Source: Eudromia elegans (lineage: Eukaryota; Chordata; Aves; Tinamiformes; Tinamidae). From it: 64,000 nt of DNA. The position numbers and the translations under genes are program-made. The stretch lies in contig PTEX01000003.1 of NCBI GenBank assembly GCA_003342815.1, positions 4,094,611 through 4,158,610 on the forward strand, in the 5' to 3' direction. Positions 1 to 12,905 of the stretch are shown here, one piece after another. Each line of letters starts with the position of its first letter. Position 1 is the first letter of the stretch. The notes under the pieces are model-generated. The model did no database searches, was not told where the DNA came from, and worked only from the letters and a program-made list of their open reading frames with translations.

Positions 1-810
1 ACATAGCGAAGTTTTTCCCAAAACCCAGCTGAAAACACAGACAAAAAGGATACAGACTGTTCACAAGAGTCATGGTTATGGGAAATGCAGAAAGAAAACA
101 ATCGAATCAAGATAATAACCACTTAATTGCTAAAGATCTGCTAAATCTGTGAAGTATCTATCAGTTTCCTAACCAAGTACCATGGCTGATTTCCCTCCAA
201 GAAATATAGGAAGCCTTGAAATCACACAGTGTTTTCTGAAAATATTAAAATAGACTGAAAAGCCCCAGGGTAACAAACTCGCTTGCTGCAGAGTGATGTC
301 TGATAGATTTAATAGCATCTGAAAGAAAGTTTGTTGTGACAGCTGGAGAGCAGGATGGCTGGAAGGTCAGGTGGACTTGTAAAACGGGGAGGAGATTTCT
401 GCCTAAACATAGAGTCAAAGGGTTTCACCATACAAAGATAAAATGACAAAAAGGCTTCACAATCCTAAAAAGTGAAGCAGGAAAGCAGACATTTCTCAAA
501 GACTGGTCTCCGGAATTGCCAGGATTTCTTATTTGGGAAGATATTTCATTTCCCGGTGAGGTAAAATATTCAGAATATGAATACAATAAGAAGTCTTGCC
601 ATACCTGGACTAAAATTCCAAAGAAAACACTAAATCCAGAAGCTGTTTTACATTTACCTGCCTTGAAAGAACTATCCAGATTTACAACAACTCAAGACCT
701 GTCGTAAAATCCTTGAAAAAATTTACAAGACGTGAGTAGTGATATCCAGACATGGGCATCAGAGGAGGGAACTGCTTAATAAGACTAAGAATTAGAACAG
801 AAAAAGTCTA
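1..810. other. Non-coding sequence, nothing recognised
   Basis: AT-rich DNA without a supportable gene or repeat. If the CpG island at 12.5 kb is the CPQ promoter, this lies in its first intron. Confidence 0.6.
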
Positions 811-1731
811 CATATGAGAAACCTCATGAAGTTCAACAAGGGCAAGTGCAGGGTCCTGCACCTGGACAGGAATAACCCTAGACATGCCTACAGGCTGGGG
901 ACCGACCGCCTGGAGAGCAGCCCCGCAGAGAGGGACCTGGGTGTCATGGTGGACGACAAGTTGACCATGAGGCAGCAGTGTGCCCTCGTGGCCAGGAAGG
1001 CCAATGGGATCTTGGGGTGCATTAAGAAGAACATTTCCAGCAGGTCGAGGGAGGTGATTCTGCCCCTCTACTCAGCCCTGGTGAGGCCGCACCTCGAGTA
1101 CTGTGTGCAGTTCTGGGCTCCCCAGTGCAGGAGGGATGTGGAGCTGCTAGAGATAGTCCANAGGTCGAGGGAGGTGATTCTGCCCCTCTACTCAGCCCTG
1201 GTGAGGCCGCACCTCGAGTACTGTGTGCAGTTCTGGGCTCCCCAGTGCAGGAGGGACGTGGAGCTGCTAGAGAGAGTCCAGCGCAGGGCTACAAAGATGA
1301 TTAAGGGCCTGGAAGATGTCCTACAAGCAAAAGCTGAGAGAGCTGGGCCTGTTCAGCCTAGAGAAGAGAAAGCTGAGAGAGGACCTCATCAGTGTATACA
1401 AGTACTTCAAGGGAGGGAGCAAAGAGGATGGGGCCGGCCTCTTCTCAGTGGTAGCCAGTGATAGGACTAGAGGAAATGGGCACAAATTGAAGCTCCAAAA
1501 GTTCCACAGGAACTTGAGGAAGAACTTCTTAACAGTGAAGTTGACAGAGCACTGGAACAGGTTGCCAAGACAAGTGGTGGAGTCTCCTTCTATGGAGATC
1601 TTCCAAACCCGCTTGGACACCACCCTGTGCCACATGTTCTAGGAGACCCTGAGTGTGCAGGGGGGTTGGACTAGATGACCTCTGGAGGTCCCTTCCAACC
1701 TTAAGTATTCTATGATTCTATGATTCTATAT
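811..1731 (+). mobile_element. CR1 LINE, 5'-truncated, 3' end of ORF2 plus tail
   Basis: A 5'-truncated CR1 non-LTR retrotransposon starts just before [16 protein letters not shown] and ends in the TTCTATGATTCTATGATTCT tail. It encodes the C-terminal part of the ORF2 reverse transcriptase protein ([34 protein letters not shown], then [10 protein letters not shown] and ESPSMEIFQT), downstream of the catalytic palm. It is broken: residues after KGLE are in another frame (frameshift near 1313-1318), and 119 bases at 1042-1160 are repeated at 1162-1280 around one N at 1161. The 3' UTR has the typical GGTTGGACTAGATGACCTC line. The copy is non-functional. Confidence 0.95.
1042..1280 (+). repeat. 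119-base tandem duplication around an N inside CR1
   Basis: Bases 1042-1160 and 1162-1280 are the same 119-base segment of CR1 and differ at two positions (1137 T versus 1257 C, and 1154 T versus 1274 G). They are separated by a single N at 1161. The other CR1 copy at 3827-4598 has the segment once. The layout suggests two overlapping contigs joined without merging, but a real duplication is not excluded. Confidence 0.9.
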
Positions 1732-2471
1732 ATGCTTAAGGACATTGTAAATGTGGTTCCCCATTTGGGAAAAGACAAAGTTTATATTTATAAAAGACAA
1801 AGCCCTATACAGCCTATCGTACAGTGGAATTACTATAGCCTAACTCAGAAAGGAAGGAGTAAAAGGGATTGTTCTTAGCTCTTTCAGCTGTAACCCTCAG
1901 AATATTTATAGATACTCTGAGAGAATCTCACTCTGCAGCCATTGGTAAAACGGATGACAGCAGCCCAAAGAATCGCACCATGACCCATATCTCCACATAA
2001 TCGCACCATCACTCATAACTCCACAGATCACTCCGCAACTTCATGGAGAAGCAGTAACATCCACAACACATAGATTTTTAAAAAGGAGATTACCACAGAG
2101 CAATGCGTAGACCACATAGCAGCTGAAATTATTCTTCATAAGCATTCAAAATACAAACAGTGCTCAGAAGGGAGCACATTACCGTTTCAGATCAGAGGCA
2201 AAAGACAGGAATTCAGTGGAAATTTCAGATGAGAGTAATTAAATAGAACAGAAACATTCAATGAAAGGAAGACAGTTGAGAAACAATAACACAGAAGTAC
2301 ACGGTGCTGCTCCTGGTACAATGATGCCAAAGCACAGAGTTGATGCCAGCTGCCGGCTTTAAAAGACAACTGGGGGGAAAGAAAGAGTGATTTTGCACAA
2401 TTAAACCAAAATATAACAGAAAAAGGATGCAATTATTTTCTCTGGTATTTTGATGCTCAACTTCAAGTGAG

Positions 2472-2613
2472 TGTCCTTCTCTGGAGATCTTCAAAACCCA
2501 CTTGGATGCCACCCTGTGCCACATGCTCTTAGGTGACCCTGCGTGTGCAGGAGTGTTAGACTAGATGACCTCTAGAGGTCCCTTCCAACCTTAAGGATTC
2601 TGTGATTCTATGA
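2472..2613 (+). mobile_element. CR1 LINE 3'-end fragment
   Basis: This short 5'-truncated CR1 copy covers the end of ORF2 (the sequence for [10 protein letters not shown] to CHML) and the 3' UTR with TAGACTAGATGACCTCTAGAGG. It ends in a diverged tail, GGATTCTGTGATTCTATGAT. It has more substitutions than the neighbouring copies, so it is likely older. Confidence 0.85.
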
Positions 2614-3826
2614 TATTTCTGTCAAGTCTGCAATTACTTTTTGGTGCTGAAAAACAAGAGAGAGATTGCCACTGAGACACAGGAGCACTTGTTTTATGAA
2701 ACAAACAGATATACTCTGGCACTCTCAATCTATGACTAGAAAGCAGCAAACTCAATTTAGAGAAACTATCTAAATTGCAAAAGGCCTTGGGATAGATATA
2801 TATTCTGTGGCTTTTCTTTAAAATCACAGTTAATTTAAATATAAACTCTTCTAAAATGGTGTATTAGCCTTTCAGCCATTCCTGCAGGAAAGAAACAACC
2901 TCGTTTTACTGGGACACAGCGTTTCCTGGGACAGCACAGAAAACTTCTCTCACAACCTCTTCTCTATTTTCTTGCCTGAGAAAATGAATTAGGCTATGGA
3001 AAAGAATGAATTGACCAAGAGAAAGAAATGTAGGGGCACAAAAGAAAAAAGTAGCACATAAGGTCCAATACTGCAATATCTATCATTCTAAACTATATTT
3101 ATTTTTGAAAACATATTCAACCTCTTACATCCTGGATTTAAACATAAATTATTTCTGCAATTCTGATGCCAATTATTTTGTTTCTAAATTTTTAATGAAA
3201 GACCAGCTGATCACATTTGGCTATGGAATAAAATCTTCCTTACTACCTGGACAAAGTTTAAAAGAGAGGGTCCGGCCTTCCAAGCAACTGCCTGATTTAA
3301 CACCAACTCCTTGAGTTGATATAAGGGAGCTGTAGAGAAGCAAACCAGCTGCTTGAATGTGGCTGTCACTGTCCCAGGCTGTTCCGAAGCCAAGTGCCTG
3401 ACACACACAGACCTCTCTCGAGGGGCCTCCAAGTAACATTTCTTCACAAGGCTGCTCAGTCCTATAAAAGCCATATATGCTCTATGTTGCTCCAAATTTT
3501 TAACACAAAATACAAAGCCTTTGAGTGCCGCCTGGCCACAATTCAATCTGAGAAAATTCAAAGGATTTTTTTTTGGCCAAAATGAAGCACCAACAAAGGT
3601 GCCCTGACTCACTAATTGTGTAATAGATGCAGTAGACCCAATTTGCTGGGGATGAGACCTTCTTGGCTCTACCAAAAGTTGAGAGAGCTCATAATCTCAC
3701 CTACAGACATCATAGATCATTGTAATTTGGAGAAACAGGCACAGAAAACCAGACCTCTTTCTGATGCTGAAGACAACTCCAAGACCATCTCTTTGCCACA
3801 GCTACTCCCCAGTACAGTTGCATCTT

Positions 3827-4598
3827 ACAAGGGCAAGTGTAGGGTCCTGCACCTGGACAGGAATAACCCTAGACATGCCTACAGGCTGGGGACCGACCGC
3901 CTGGAGAGCAGCCCCGCAGAGGGGGACCGGGGTGTCATGGTGGACGACAAGGTGACCATGAGGCAGCAGTGTGCCCTCGTGGCCAAGAGGGCAAATGGGA
4001 TCCTGGGGTGCATTAAGCAGAGCGTCTCCAGCAGGTCGAGGGAGGTGATTCTGCCCCTCTACTCAGCCCTGGTGAGGCCGCACCTCGAGTACTGTGTGCA
4101 GTTCTGGGCTCCCCAGTGCAGGAGGGATGTGGAGCTGCTAGAGATAGTCCAGCGCAGGGCCACGAAGATGATTAAGGGCCTGGAACATCTTCCCTATGAG
4201 CAAAGGCTGAGAGAGCTGGACCTCTTCAGCCTGGAGAAGAGAAGGCTGAGAGGGGACCTGATCAATGTATATAAATATCTCAAGGGAGGGAGTGAGGAGG
4301 AGGGGGCTGGCCTCTTCTCAGTGGTGGCCAGTGATGGAACTAGAGGAAACAGCCACAAATTGAGGCACCAAAAGTTCCACAGGAACTTGAGAAAGAACAA
4401 CTTAACAGTGAGGGTGACAGAGCACTGGAATAGGCTGCCCAGAGAGGTGGTGGAGTCTCCTTCTCTGGAGATCTTCCAAACCTGCCTGGACATCACCCTG
4501 TGCCACATGCTCTAGGAGACCCTGCGTGTGCAGGGGGGTTGGACTAGATGACCTCTAAAGGTCCTTTCCAACCCTAGCCATTCTATGATTCTATGATC
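3827..4598 (+). mobile_element. CR1 LINE, 5'-truncated, frame intact to its stop
   Basis: This is a 5'-truncated CR1 starting at the same [12 protein letters not shown] region as the copy at 811-1731. The ORF2 C-terminal frame stays open for over 220 codons, through [17 protein letters not shown], the [11 protein letters not shown] region and [18 protein letters not shown], to CHML and a TAG at 4513-4515. The 3' UTR and TTCTATGATTCTATGATC tail follow. The absence of frameshifts suggests a comparatively recent insertion. It lacks the endonuclease and catalytic palm, so it cannot move on its own. The open frame extends upstream into non-CR1 sequence, but I see no sign that this is a gene. Confidence 0.94.
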
Positions 4599-6255
4599 TG
4601 GCCACACAGCAGACATCTATCTGCCATGATCATGTCTACCATGCACGGATGGGCAGGCTCTGGTTCTGGAGTTAACTTTAAGAGACAAAAGTTATCAAAT
4701 AGTTTGCCATTGCTGTACAAAAAAGTTATGAAATACTTCTATAATTTCAAAATTGGTTTGTTTTGTTTTTCAGTAGCATCCAGCACAGCAGTCTCAGCTA
4801 AGATCAAGGTCCTCAGTGCTAGCCCCTGCACAAACACACTGAGACAAGCATTGCCATTAGGATTTTATAACTACAGACAGACAAAACAGAGGAATGATTA
4901 GAGGAGAAGGGACCCAGAAGCGTCATCTCCAAGTTATTCCATGAAATATACCCCAATTAGCTTGGCTATGACCAGCTCCTGCCTGCTGCCTCTCCCAACA
5001 GGTACCAATTAAAGCCTTGCTGCAGTCAGGCAAGCAGCAGCAGCATTGCAGAAAGGCAAGTAGAAATCAAAGTAAAAAAGAAACAAAACCAAAAACAAAC
5101 TCCAAAGAGCACAGTAAAAAACAGACATGCCAGTTGCATAGAGAGCATGATGATAAATGCTGACACCAGGGAGGTTGGCTAAGACAATTCCTATTTGTCT
5201 ACATCATGCAATTCTACTTTCAAAAGACAGTATTTAAAGACGGATTCAATTTTTTTTTATAGAGAATAGCAAAACAGTTATAAATGTAAACAATTACTGC
5301 ATCTGGTATGCTGCTAATAAATATCTGAAAACGCCTATTCTCAGTTTATTTTTGCTCACACACTAACACAGCTGCCACGTTTCCATCCAGAATTTGTATG
5401 CAGTGGCTCCAAAGATTCAGCATGCAGGTGAGCTTGAAGAGGCCTGCACTGTAGCTTAGCAAATCTTTGATAAATACTGACTTGTCTGTACAGAAAATTT
5501 TAGGATGGAAGAAGAAAATAGGTACAGGAAAACACAGATATAAAATTTCCAAATGAAAGCTCACCAGTGCAAAATCTAAAGTTCCTTTCTGACACTAAGT
5601 TCTCAGACACGCACCTCATTACTTCCAGTTACAGTACCTCATAGTCCTTTGTTATTCCAATGGGAAAAAGAGGATCACACCACTCAAAACCAAAAAGAGT
5701 AACATCAGAATAAACAGCAATTTCTTAATACCTTTTGTGGAATTTGCCTCCTAAGCAGAAGGCTGAAAAGCTACACAAACTTATCTGAAACAGCCAAAAG
5801 GTAACAGCATAAACCCGAGCAGATATTCACAGTGGAATCAAGAGTCTAAAACATCTTTTAGAGGACTACTTATTTCTCAATATGTAAAAGCATCACCAAA
5901 AAAAAAAAAAATTGTATTAGCAATGTACATATTGAAATCCCATTTGCTTACTTGTATCACAATATTGAGTTGAGTACAGTAGCACATACTATATACTGCT
6001 TTTTCTGTTTAGTAAGACGTTCACATAGTGAATTACCTAAAAAGCTAAAAGCAGAATACACCCACAATACAGTTTTCAGGTCCACCATTTCTAGCCATGA
6101 CCCCGCAGAACTCTGTCACAAGATCTTGCAAAAGATGTGAAGTCTATTTCCAGAACCACATATTTCATAGATTTTCCCCAGGAAAAGTCTTTAGAAACAG
6201 ATCAAAGGGAATTGAAAGGAAAATAATAGAGCAAAAATAAATGCCAAATATACTC

Positions 6256-6295
<40 letters not shown>

Positions 6296-9200
6296 AAGAG
6301 ACACTGTGCAGCAAACACAGAAAAATATCAACAGCAGCTTTCGAATAAATGAAAGTAGTAAAACTGCCAAAACGTATCAACAGCCACAATAGAGACAGAC
6401 TTCCAAAAAATTTATGAGAGGACTTTAGTTTAAAAAATTATGAAACAATCTCTTTTCAACACAACTATTCTTTGAATCTCAAGAGATTAGAAATATAAAT
6501 GGAGCTTCATCCTCTAAAATCCTCTTTTTCCTTGCTGCCAAACTCTGCATGGCACCATTTGTTTTACCCAGACTCTTAACAGAGTCTTGGATGTGACAAT
6601 ACAAAAGGCAGATACTGCACTTGAGTGTCACAAATATTAGAAGAGCAAGTACATTAATTGCAGGTTTGATTTTTATCAAACAAGTCTGCAAGCAGGGACA
6701 TGTGGTCAGAGTAGCGTTCACATAAAAGTACAACTGCTCAGTCACTCAGGCAGACAAAAACCACCTCTGCCTTCTTGGTAAAGCCATGTTCCTTTCAGGA
6801 TGACAAACCGAGCACTTCCATTTGCAGCTCTCCAATGCTCATACTCATGTCACTCCTAAGGAAGATCTTTAAAAATATTCGGAAGCCAGGCCAAGACATA
6901 AGCTGGGCTTTGGGTAATGCCCTATGTATTGCTGCTGTTCCAGATCTGAAGGTTTTATTAGACAGACACCGACTCTAGTTATCATTATTTATCCAGGGTG
7001 CATCTGTTTTACATACCCATAAACTCACATACTCATAAACTCACAACAGTTATTTTTATATAACATTCTTTCAAAGAACTTTCCCATGCTCCCATTCCTA
7101 TATTATTGGGATCTGTGTTCTGGATTTGCAGAAAACAGGCTTCTGATTACATTTAATTTTAATAGCAGTACAGTGAGAAAAGTAGACATGGAAAGTGTTA
7201 TGTCTCCCAGCACTAGAATGAGGAAAAGCCAAAGAAGACAAGGTAGCCTGTGAAAGGAAAAATTAATCAGGAAGTAAATACTCATTTGAATTTTACTCTC
7301 CCAAAAGGTAACTGCTCCAGCTTTGGTAAACACCAGAGACCTGCAAAGATAAGATAGTGAGTCTGACAAAAGCCTGATGTAACACACTGATGAGAGAGCA
7401 ATCATAAGAAAACAACACTGGTTTAAAAAATAAATGAGCACATAAATGTCAGCTATGTTTCACAGACACACATACCAGGCTAAAAAGTTTTTAATTTTTG
7501 GATTATTTCCTGACTTAACCTCAGGGTCAGCAAAACAGGATTCACTTTGTATGATTTTCTGATCCTTCTACTTTAAATAAAACTTACCATAACCATATGA
7601 TCTGGATCCAAGAATACATAGGATATAACTCTAATGATAACAGTAACTCCTCCTTACACCCATCAAAGAGCTTAAAATATGCAGCAACTTCTTTCAACCT
7701 AAAAGCTAAAGCTATAAAGCAATTTTCACAAACGACAGAAGTCCAAATAACATCAAATGGGAGATCTTCTCTCTTTGGGTTGAAAAAAAGCTATCAACAT
7801 ATTCTTTGTACTGAGTTTGAGACTAGAGAGAGCATGAAGTCAACCTCACTTAAGAACATAAAATAACTCATGCTTTTGTGTCAATAGGATTATATTTACT
7901 TCGTACCAATATTCTGGGCCAAAAAAAATCAGACTGGCTTTGAGCCGAGAGCAGACTGTTAACAGAAAAAACACAACTGGGAAATACCTATCCCTCAAGG
8001 GAAAAAAGACTTGCTTTAACATATTTTGAGCTCATATATACCCACATGTAAACACAGGATGATAATAATACTATTTTGACTGCATGTCTTTTTCCAATGA
8101 AACAACACAACTCCCTGTCCCAACAAAATTTAGATGTGAGGCTGAAGACACTATTTTCATCCCCTATGAGTGTAGCAAACTCAAAGAGAGGTTTGGCCAC
8201 TGCACAAGCTGCCTCCATCCTCCAAACTTCTACCATCCTGACTAGCTTCTTCTCTGTCACCACCAGGTTTGCTAGAATAACCCAGATCCCAAGCCAGGCA
8301 TCATTAGTCCCAGCTCAGCCAGCCTTGAACTTGTTCCTGCAGGTTCTTGCCAAGGCCCTCCAACACTATCTCCTCTCAGTTTTCTGGAAATGTTCACTCC
8401 CTTGGCAGTTAAAAACAGAGGTGCCCAAGAGCTCAGAAGCAGTCCAAAATTGGACAAAACCCCAGCTGATCACCCCATACTGGATGTGTTGTATTTGGAT
8501 AGAAATGGTCTTTTTGATAACCACAGTTGTACTGTACCCCAGACAACACTAAACACTAACTACCTCCCACGTATTGGCTGCCTTGGGTGCTGCTTCCAGG
8601 AAACCAGCATAGCTCTCCACATTTGTTAACTCTCTGAAGCGTGGCCAAACACATATTCCTGCTCACTACTACTCTTCTTGCAAGTCTTCTCCTCAAGCAT
8701 TATAGGCAAGTGCAAAATAAAGCATGGATCCATGCCCTTGTAATCCATAATTGCACATTAAAATCAGTGAAGGTGATCTTTGATAGCCTACAGAGAAAAG
8801 GCAAGAGAAAGCTGGGATCAGTTGTGGCTTAAGTCCATCTAGGTCACAGCTACTAAGGTTTTGCCCCCCAATGGCAACTCACTTGTACCAGAACTTTGCC
8901 CTTATGGACCCGCAGCAAGTTGGTTCTGGGAACCAATCCAGTGAAACATGTTCTTTGTTTCCAGAAACGAAGCATGAACATTAGCCCCAGTAAGTCAGTG
9001 CCAAAGGAGAGAAGGAGGATGCATTATTCGGATGAGGGCTGGAAAATGGCAGTCTCAAATTAGGTGAGGTTACCCTGGCATGGAGTTGTGTCCTGAAGAT
9101 GGGACAACTCTGCTCTTTGTGACCTCTAAGTGAGAGCCTCTGTGGAACGGGCAGGGTGAGTGCCTTGGGTGCCAAGTACTTCTGCAGCAGCTGCACCCAA

Positions 9201-12200
9201 ATCAGACAAGGGCTGTAATTCAGAGCTCAGCACAGAATATTCCCAGTCTGTTCCTAAAACTTATTTGCTTCTGAATATCCTCCAGAGATTCTTTGCCTAA
9301 CAGCTGTTTCAAGGCAACCAAACAAGTAATCAGAATCAAGTTCTCTTTGTCTTCCATATGGAGTGTCTCACAACAACCGCTGAGGGAAAAACTGCCTTCT
9401 CTGTACATTTTTTGCAGCACTGAATATATTATGCAAGATTAGTAATGTACTCTTCTGCTTTATCTAGTTGTCATAATAGAAAATATTAATAGCCCATTGC
9501 AGAATATGATCAATTCTACAATTATTTTTGCTTCCAAAGGAACACAGAATCACCATAGCATGAAATCCCAAGAAGTGTTTTGCAGGGAAGAACACTCAAG
9601 TCTTGTATAAGAGAGCACTAGACGCAAGAGGACTACAGTGTGAGCTCTGGGATTCAGAGCAATAGGAAGCAATAAGATCAAAAATGGTCATCTCAAAATT
9701 AGAGAAGAGTAAGTAAGAGGAGATATATCTGTTTCACATAAGTCAGATTTATGCTTTGGTGTTCAACAGTTAATAAATAAATAAATAAAGTGGATGCTCT
9801 CTCCCACCTGCCTGTACCAGCTCAGGTCTCATTTAGGGCCTTGTAAAAGCACATTTTCCTCTAATGTCTACTGCCCCCATGTACAGTATTTTAAAAGACC
9901 ATTTTTGGGGGCTACTTGAAACACAACATTACTTTAGACTCACTTGTCTTAGCTGAACTCACAGCCAAGTAACTCATCTGAAAACAAAAGTTAAGGCCAT
10001 GGGATACCAGTGCATGCAGAACCGATGAAAGCTCCAACCGGAACGGGGAGCACAGAGATCTCGCCCCTTTCACACACAGCATGCTAGCAGGAGGCTCAGT
10101 ACTGCTAATTCCGAGCAAAGGATCACACACCATAAGCAGTAACTGCAAGAAAACATGCAGTAAATCAAACATGCTTCTGTCAAAGCCTATGAACTTAATT
10201 TTCTGCAGATGTGTTTTAATCTGAATACCGGTTCATTGGTTCATTAGATACTTCTACTGTTCTCTTTGGCAACAACAGCACCAATGAAATTTTCTTTTTT
10301 TTTTCTTCTCTAAGCCACTGTGGATAAAATTCTTCAAACAGACATATGTAAATTGGATTTGGAAGGCACTGAGCAAATATTCGTATTAATAATGCCAGAC
10401 TAGAAATAAGGAATCCAGATGAGCTGAGTGTCTCAGTGGTGTGCATTAAAAGTGGTAGATCATTGGTTCTTCCTCTCCATTGGGGAAGAGGGGGGATGAG
10501 AGGCTGCCTTTTGAAATCACAGCAGCCAAAGTGTAATTTTTAAAACTACTGGCTAATAAGGCTAATATTTTTCTCAAGCTGACACACAATTTTTTTCCTT
10601 CTATTGTAAAACCAAAACAAAAAAGAACAGAACATTCTCTCCAGATTCTATCAGAAATATTGAATTAATTAAGTAATTGGCACTTAGGAGGTTACAAACT
10701 GGAGCAAAGTTTCACTATACCATCTGAGTGAGCATGTAAGGGACTTAGGGTAAACTGAAGAATTTACATTTTACACTGAGATTATTGCAGGCATTTGGCA
10801 AAAAAAAGGTGCAAGATTGCAATGCAATTTTTCACAGATAATATTTCCTGTCGAAGCAGAACAGAAAGAGCTGTAGAGCTTCAAGACTGTAACCATTTCA
10901 TACATTGCTACGTACAAAGTACTTTTTAAAGCAAAATATTTCTCCCCTGCAGCTATTTTATCTTAGATGTATTGCCATCCTTCATCTTCATCCTCCCACA
11001 AGCAGAAAGGCAGGAATGACAAGAGAAAGTTTTCAATCTTAAAACAAAAAAAGTTTTATATATGATAGCAGAAATAAATTAATGAATCCAATATGCATTA
11101 GGAGTCTGCACAATTACATCAACAATATGAGACTGTATAAGTTGATTCCTGATTTGGCATGGCATACATACAGCACTTGCAAAACCATGTTGTAAAACAA
11201 ATATGAATTTGTACGAGCACTCACTGACAGATGTCTCCCAACAAGGGGTCAATGCCAGGTTGTTCTTCCTCGACCCAGACTTGCAATCTGGTCTTATCTG
11301 ATTTTATAACTTATTATTCCGCCATTCAAAAGAATTATATATATATTAAACAGCAAGAAACAAGGTTTGGTAAGACAAAAGCCCAGTATGAATCTACAAA
11401 GCTGCACTGGCTCTGATCCAAGTGTATCTGTACAGACTTCTTCAGCAAAAAGTAGAGTAATGCTGAATACAAGACTCAGAGGTACTGTCTGTGTTAGGAA
11501 GACATTGGTCAAAACTTACAGGGAAGGAAGAGATTTAAGAAATTCCATGGATTGGTGGGTTTTATTTATTTACTTATTCATTCATGTGGGTTTTTGGGGG
11601 GGAAAGAAGCAGGTTTTACTCAAGGTAAGAGTCTAACAGAAAAAAAAAAAAGGTAAGACTGAAAGGTGTTTTCAAGGAATGATGTAGTTACGCATGAGAA
11701 TGACTTTTAGCAAAGCTTTTGTTCTCGCAGAAAAAAAGAAAAGGGCAAAATCAAAGTCAACCTATATCATCCCTTCCGTGGAGATTAAAATACTCTTAAA
11801 GTGTATTACAAAAGGGGAAGCAGATTGGGACCGGTTTCCAGAAACAGGGCAAATCCATCCATTCTGCGCCGAGTGAAGGGCACAGAGCAGTAACGCTTTG
11901 CAAGGCAAGGCCTACCGAGCAGGAGCGACGCGGGTCTGATCCGAGCGCGTGGTCACCCCCGCCGAGCGGGCATTCCAGGTGCTCGCTCCACCATTTGGAG
12001 AGTCACCGCCCAGGAATTCTGGAGCTTGAAGGAAGAAACAAATAATCAGCAAACAGAAGTCCAAGGGTTATGGGACCCAAAATTCTCCTTGCAGGCCTCA
12101 CAGTATTTTTTTATATCTCATTCTTCCATCTTCTGTATGTGTTCATGTGTGTGTGCAGATGCACATGTATATAAACATATAAACTGCCTCTTGAATACTC

Positions 12201-12530
12201 TCCTCAGCTGCATAATCTGAATAAAAAGAGCAGTTCTGCAGCGTTAACAGATTCCCATGCCAGCTCCAGGAATTCCCTATGGATCGGCAGTGACTCCCGC
12301 TCCACATTGGGCACCATGAAACACCAGGACTTTCTCCCCTCACGCTGCCTCTCGCTGAGGCCACCTCCAGCGTCGCCTACACCAAGGGGGCCTCCAAATC
12401 CCTCACCCGCAGCCCAACGAAGCGCCAGGGCCCGCTGCAACTTAGTGCTGTCTTTTGTTAAAGCATTTTTCTACTTTTCCTGCGTTATTTTTTCTTGTTT
12501 TCCCGCTTCTTTTCTAGTCTCCCCCCTTGG
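4599..12530. other. Non-coding sequence, nothing recognised except a microsatellite
   Basis: About 8 kb of AT-rich DNA. Short open frames occur on both strands, none longer than 160 codons and none resembling a known family. It could be the first intron of a minus-strand gene starting at the CpG island. Confidence 0.6.
6254..6292. repeat. (TA)n(CA)n microsatellite
   Basis: About 13 TA units (6254-6280) pass into six CA units (6281-6292). This is a compound dinucleotide repeat in non-coding DNA. Confidence 0.95.
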
Positions 12531-12905
12531 CTGCCGTTAGGAGCGGGCGGACAGCGCGCGCTGACCGTTATGGCCGCCACAGCGAGGCGGCCGCTTCCCC
12601 CCTCCGCTCCCCGCCTCCCAGCGCCCCGCGCCGGGCCCCACGGCCACGCGAGACGCGCCCTGCCCCGGGGACACACGGCGGGGGGCAGCGGGCAGCGAGC
12701 ACGCACCTCGCCCGGGCACGGAGCACACGGAGCACACGGCAGCGCCCGCCCCGCCGCGCCGCCCCGCGCCTGGGGGCGGGGAAGGAGCCGCCGCGGCCCG
12801 CGGGCGGCCGCCGCTTGGGTAGGCCGCGGAACGGCGGCGGCCCCCGCGGTGCAGGGGCCCCGCTCTGCCCCACAGGCCTCTGCCCACACCCCCGCGCTCC
12901 GGCGG
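12531..12905. promoter_or_regulatory. CpG island, probable promoter (perhaps CPQ, minus strand)
   Basis: About 370 bases are extremely GC-rich with frequent CpG, in sharp contrast to AT-rich flanks. A GC box (TGGGGGCGGGGAA) is at 12771-12783. On the minus strand a strong splice-donor match GAG|GTGCGTG ends at 12707, so a non-coding first exon of roughly 12707-12870 is possible. In vertebrates CPQ (carboxypeptidase Q) follows SDC2 on the same strand and, as far as I recall, has a non-coding first exon and a long first intron, which fits an island here. Both strands are open for more than 100 codons, but this is expected in such GC-rich sequence and I do not call a protein. Confidence 0.7.
12707..12870 (-). 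other. Possible non-coding exon 1 of the gene downstream of SDC2
   Basis: The lower border is set by GCGAG|GTGCGTG, a good donor on the minus strand. The upper border is only a guess from the extent of the GC-rich block and the GC box within it. There is no TATA box. The gene assignment to CPQ rests only on conserved gene order; no CPQ coding sequence lies between here and position 1. Confidence 0.25.

Noticed and set aside
3616-4515. 299-codon open frame read as a gene
   Set aside because: From 3827 on it is CR1 ORF2; the preceding part is unrelated, without family resemblance, and the frame is open by chance.
8076-8552. 158-codon plus-strand frame
   Set aside because: No recognisable domain, biased toward the lengths seen by chance, and no splice or promoter context.
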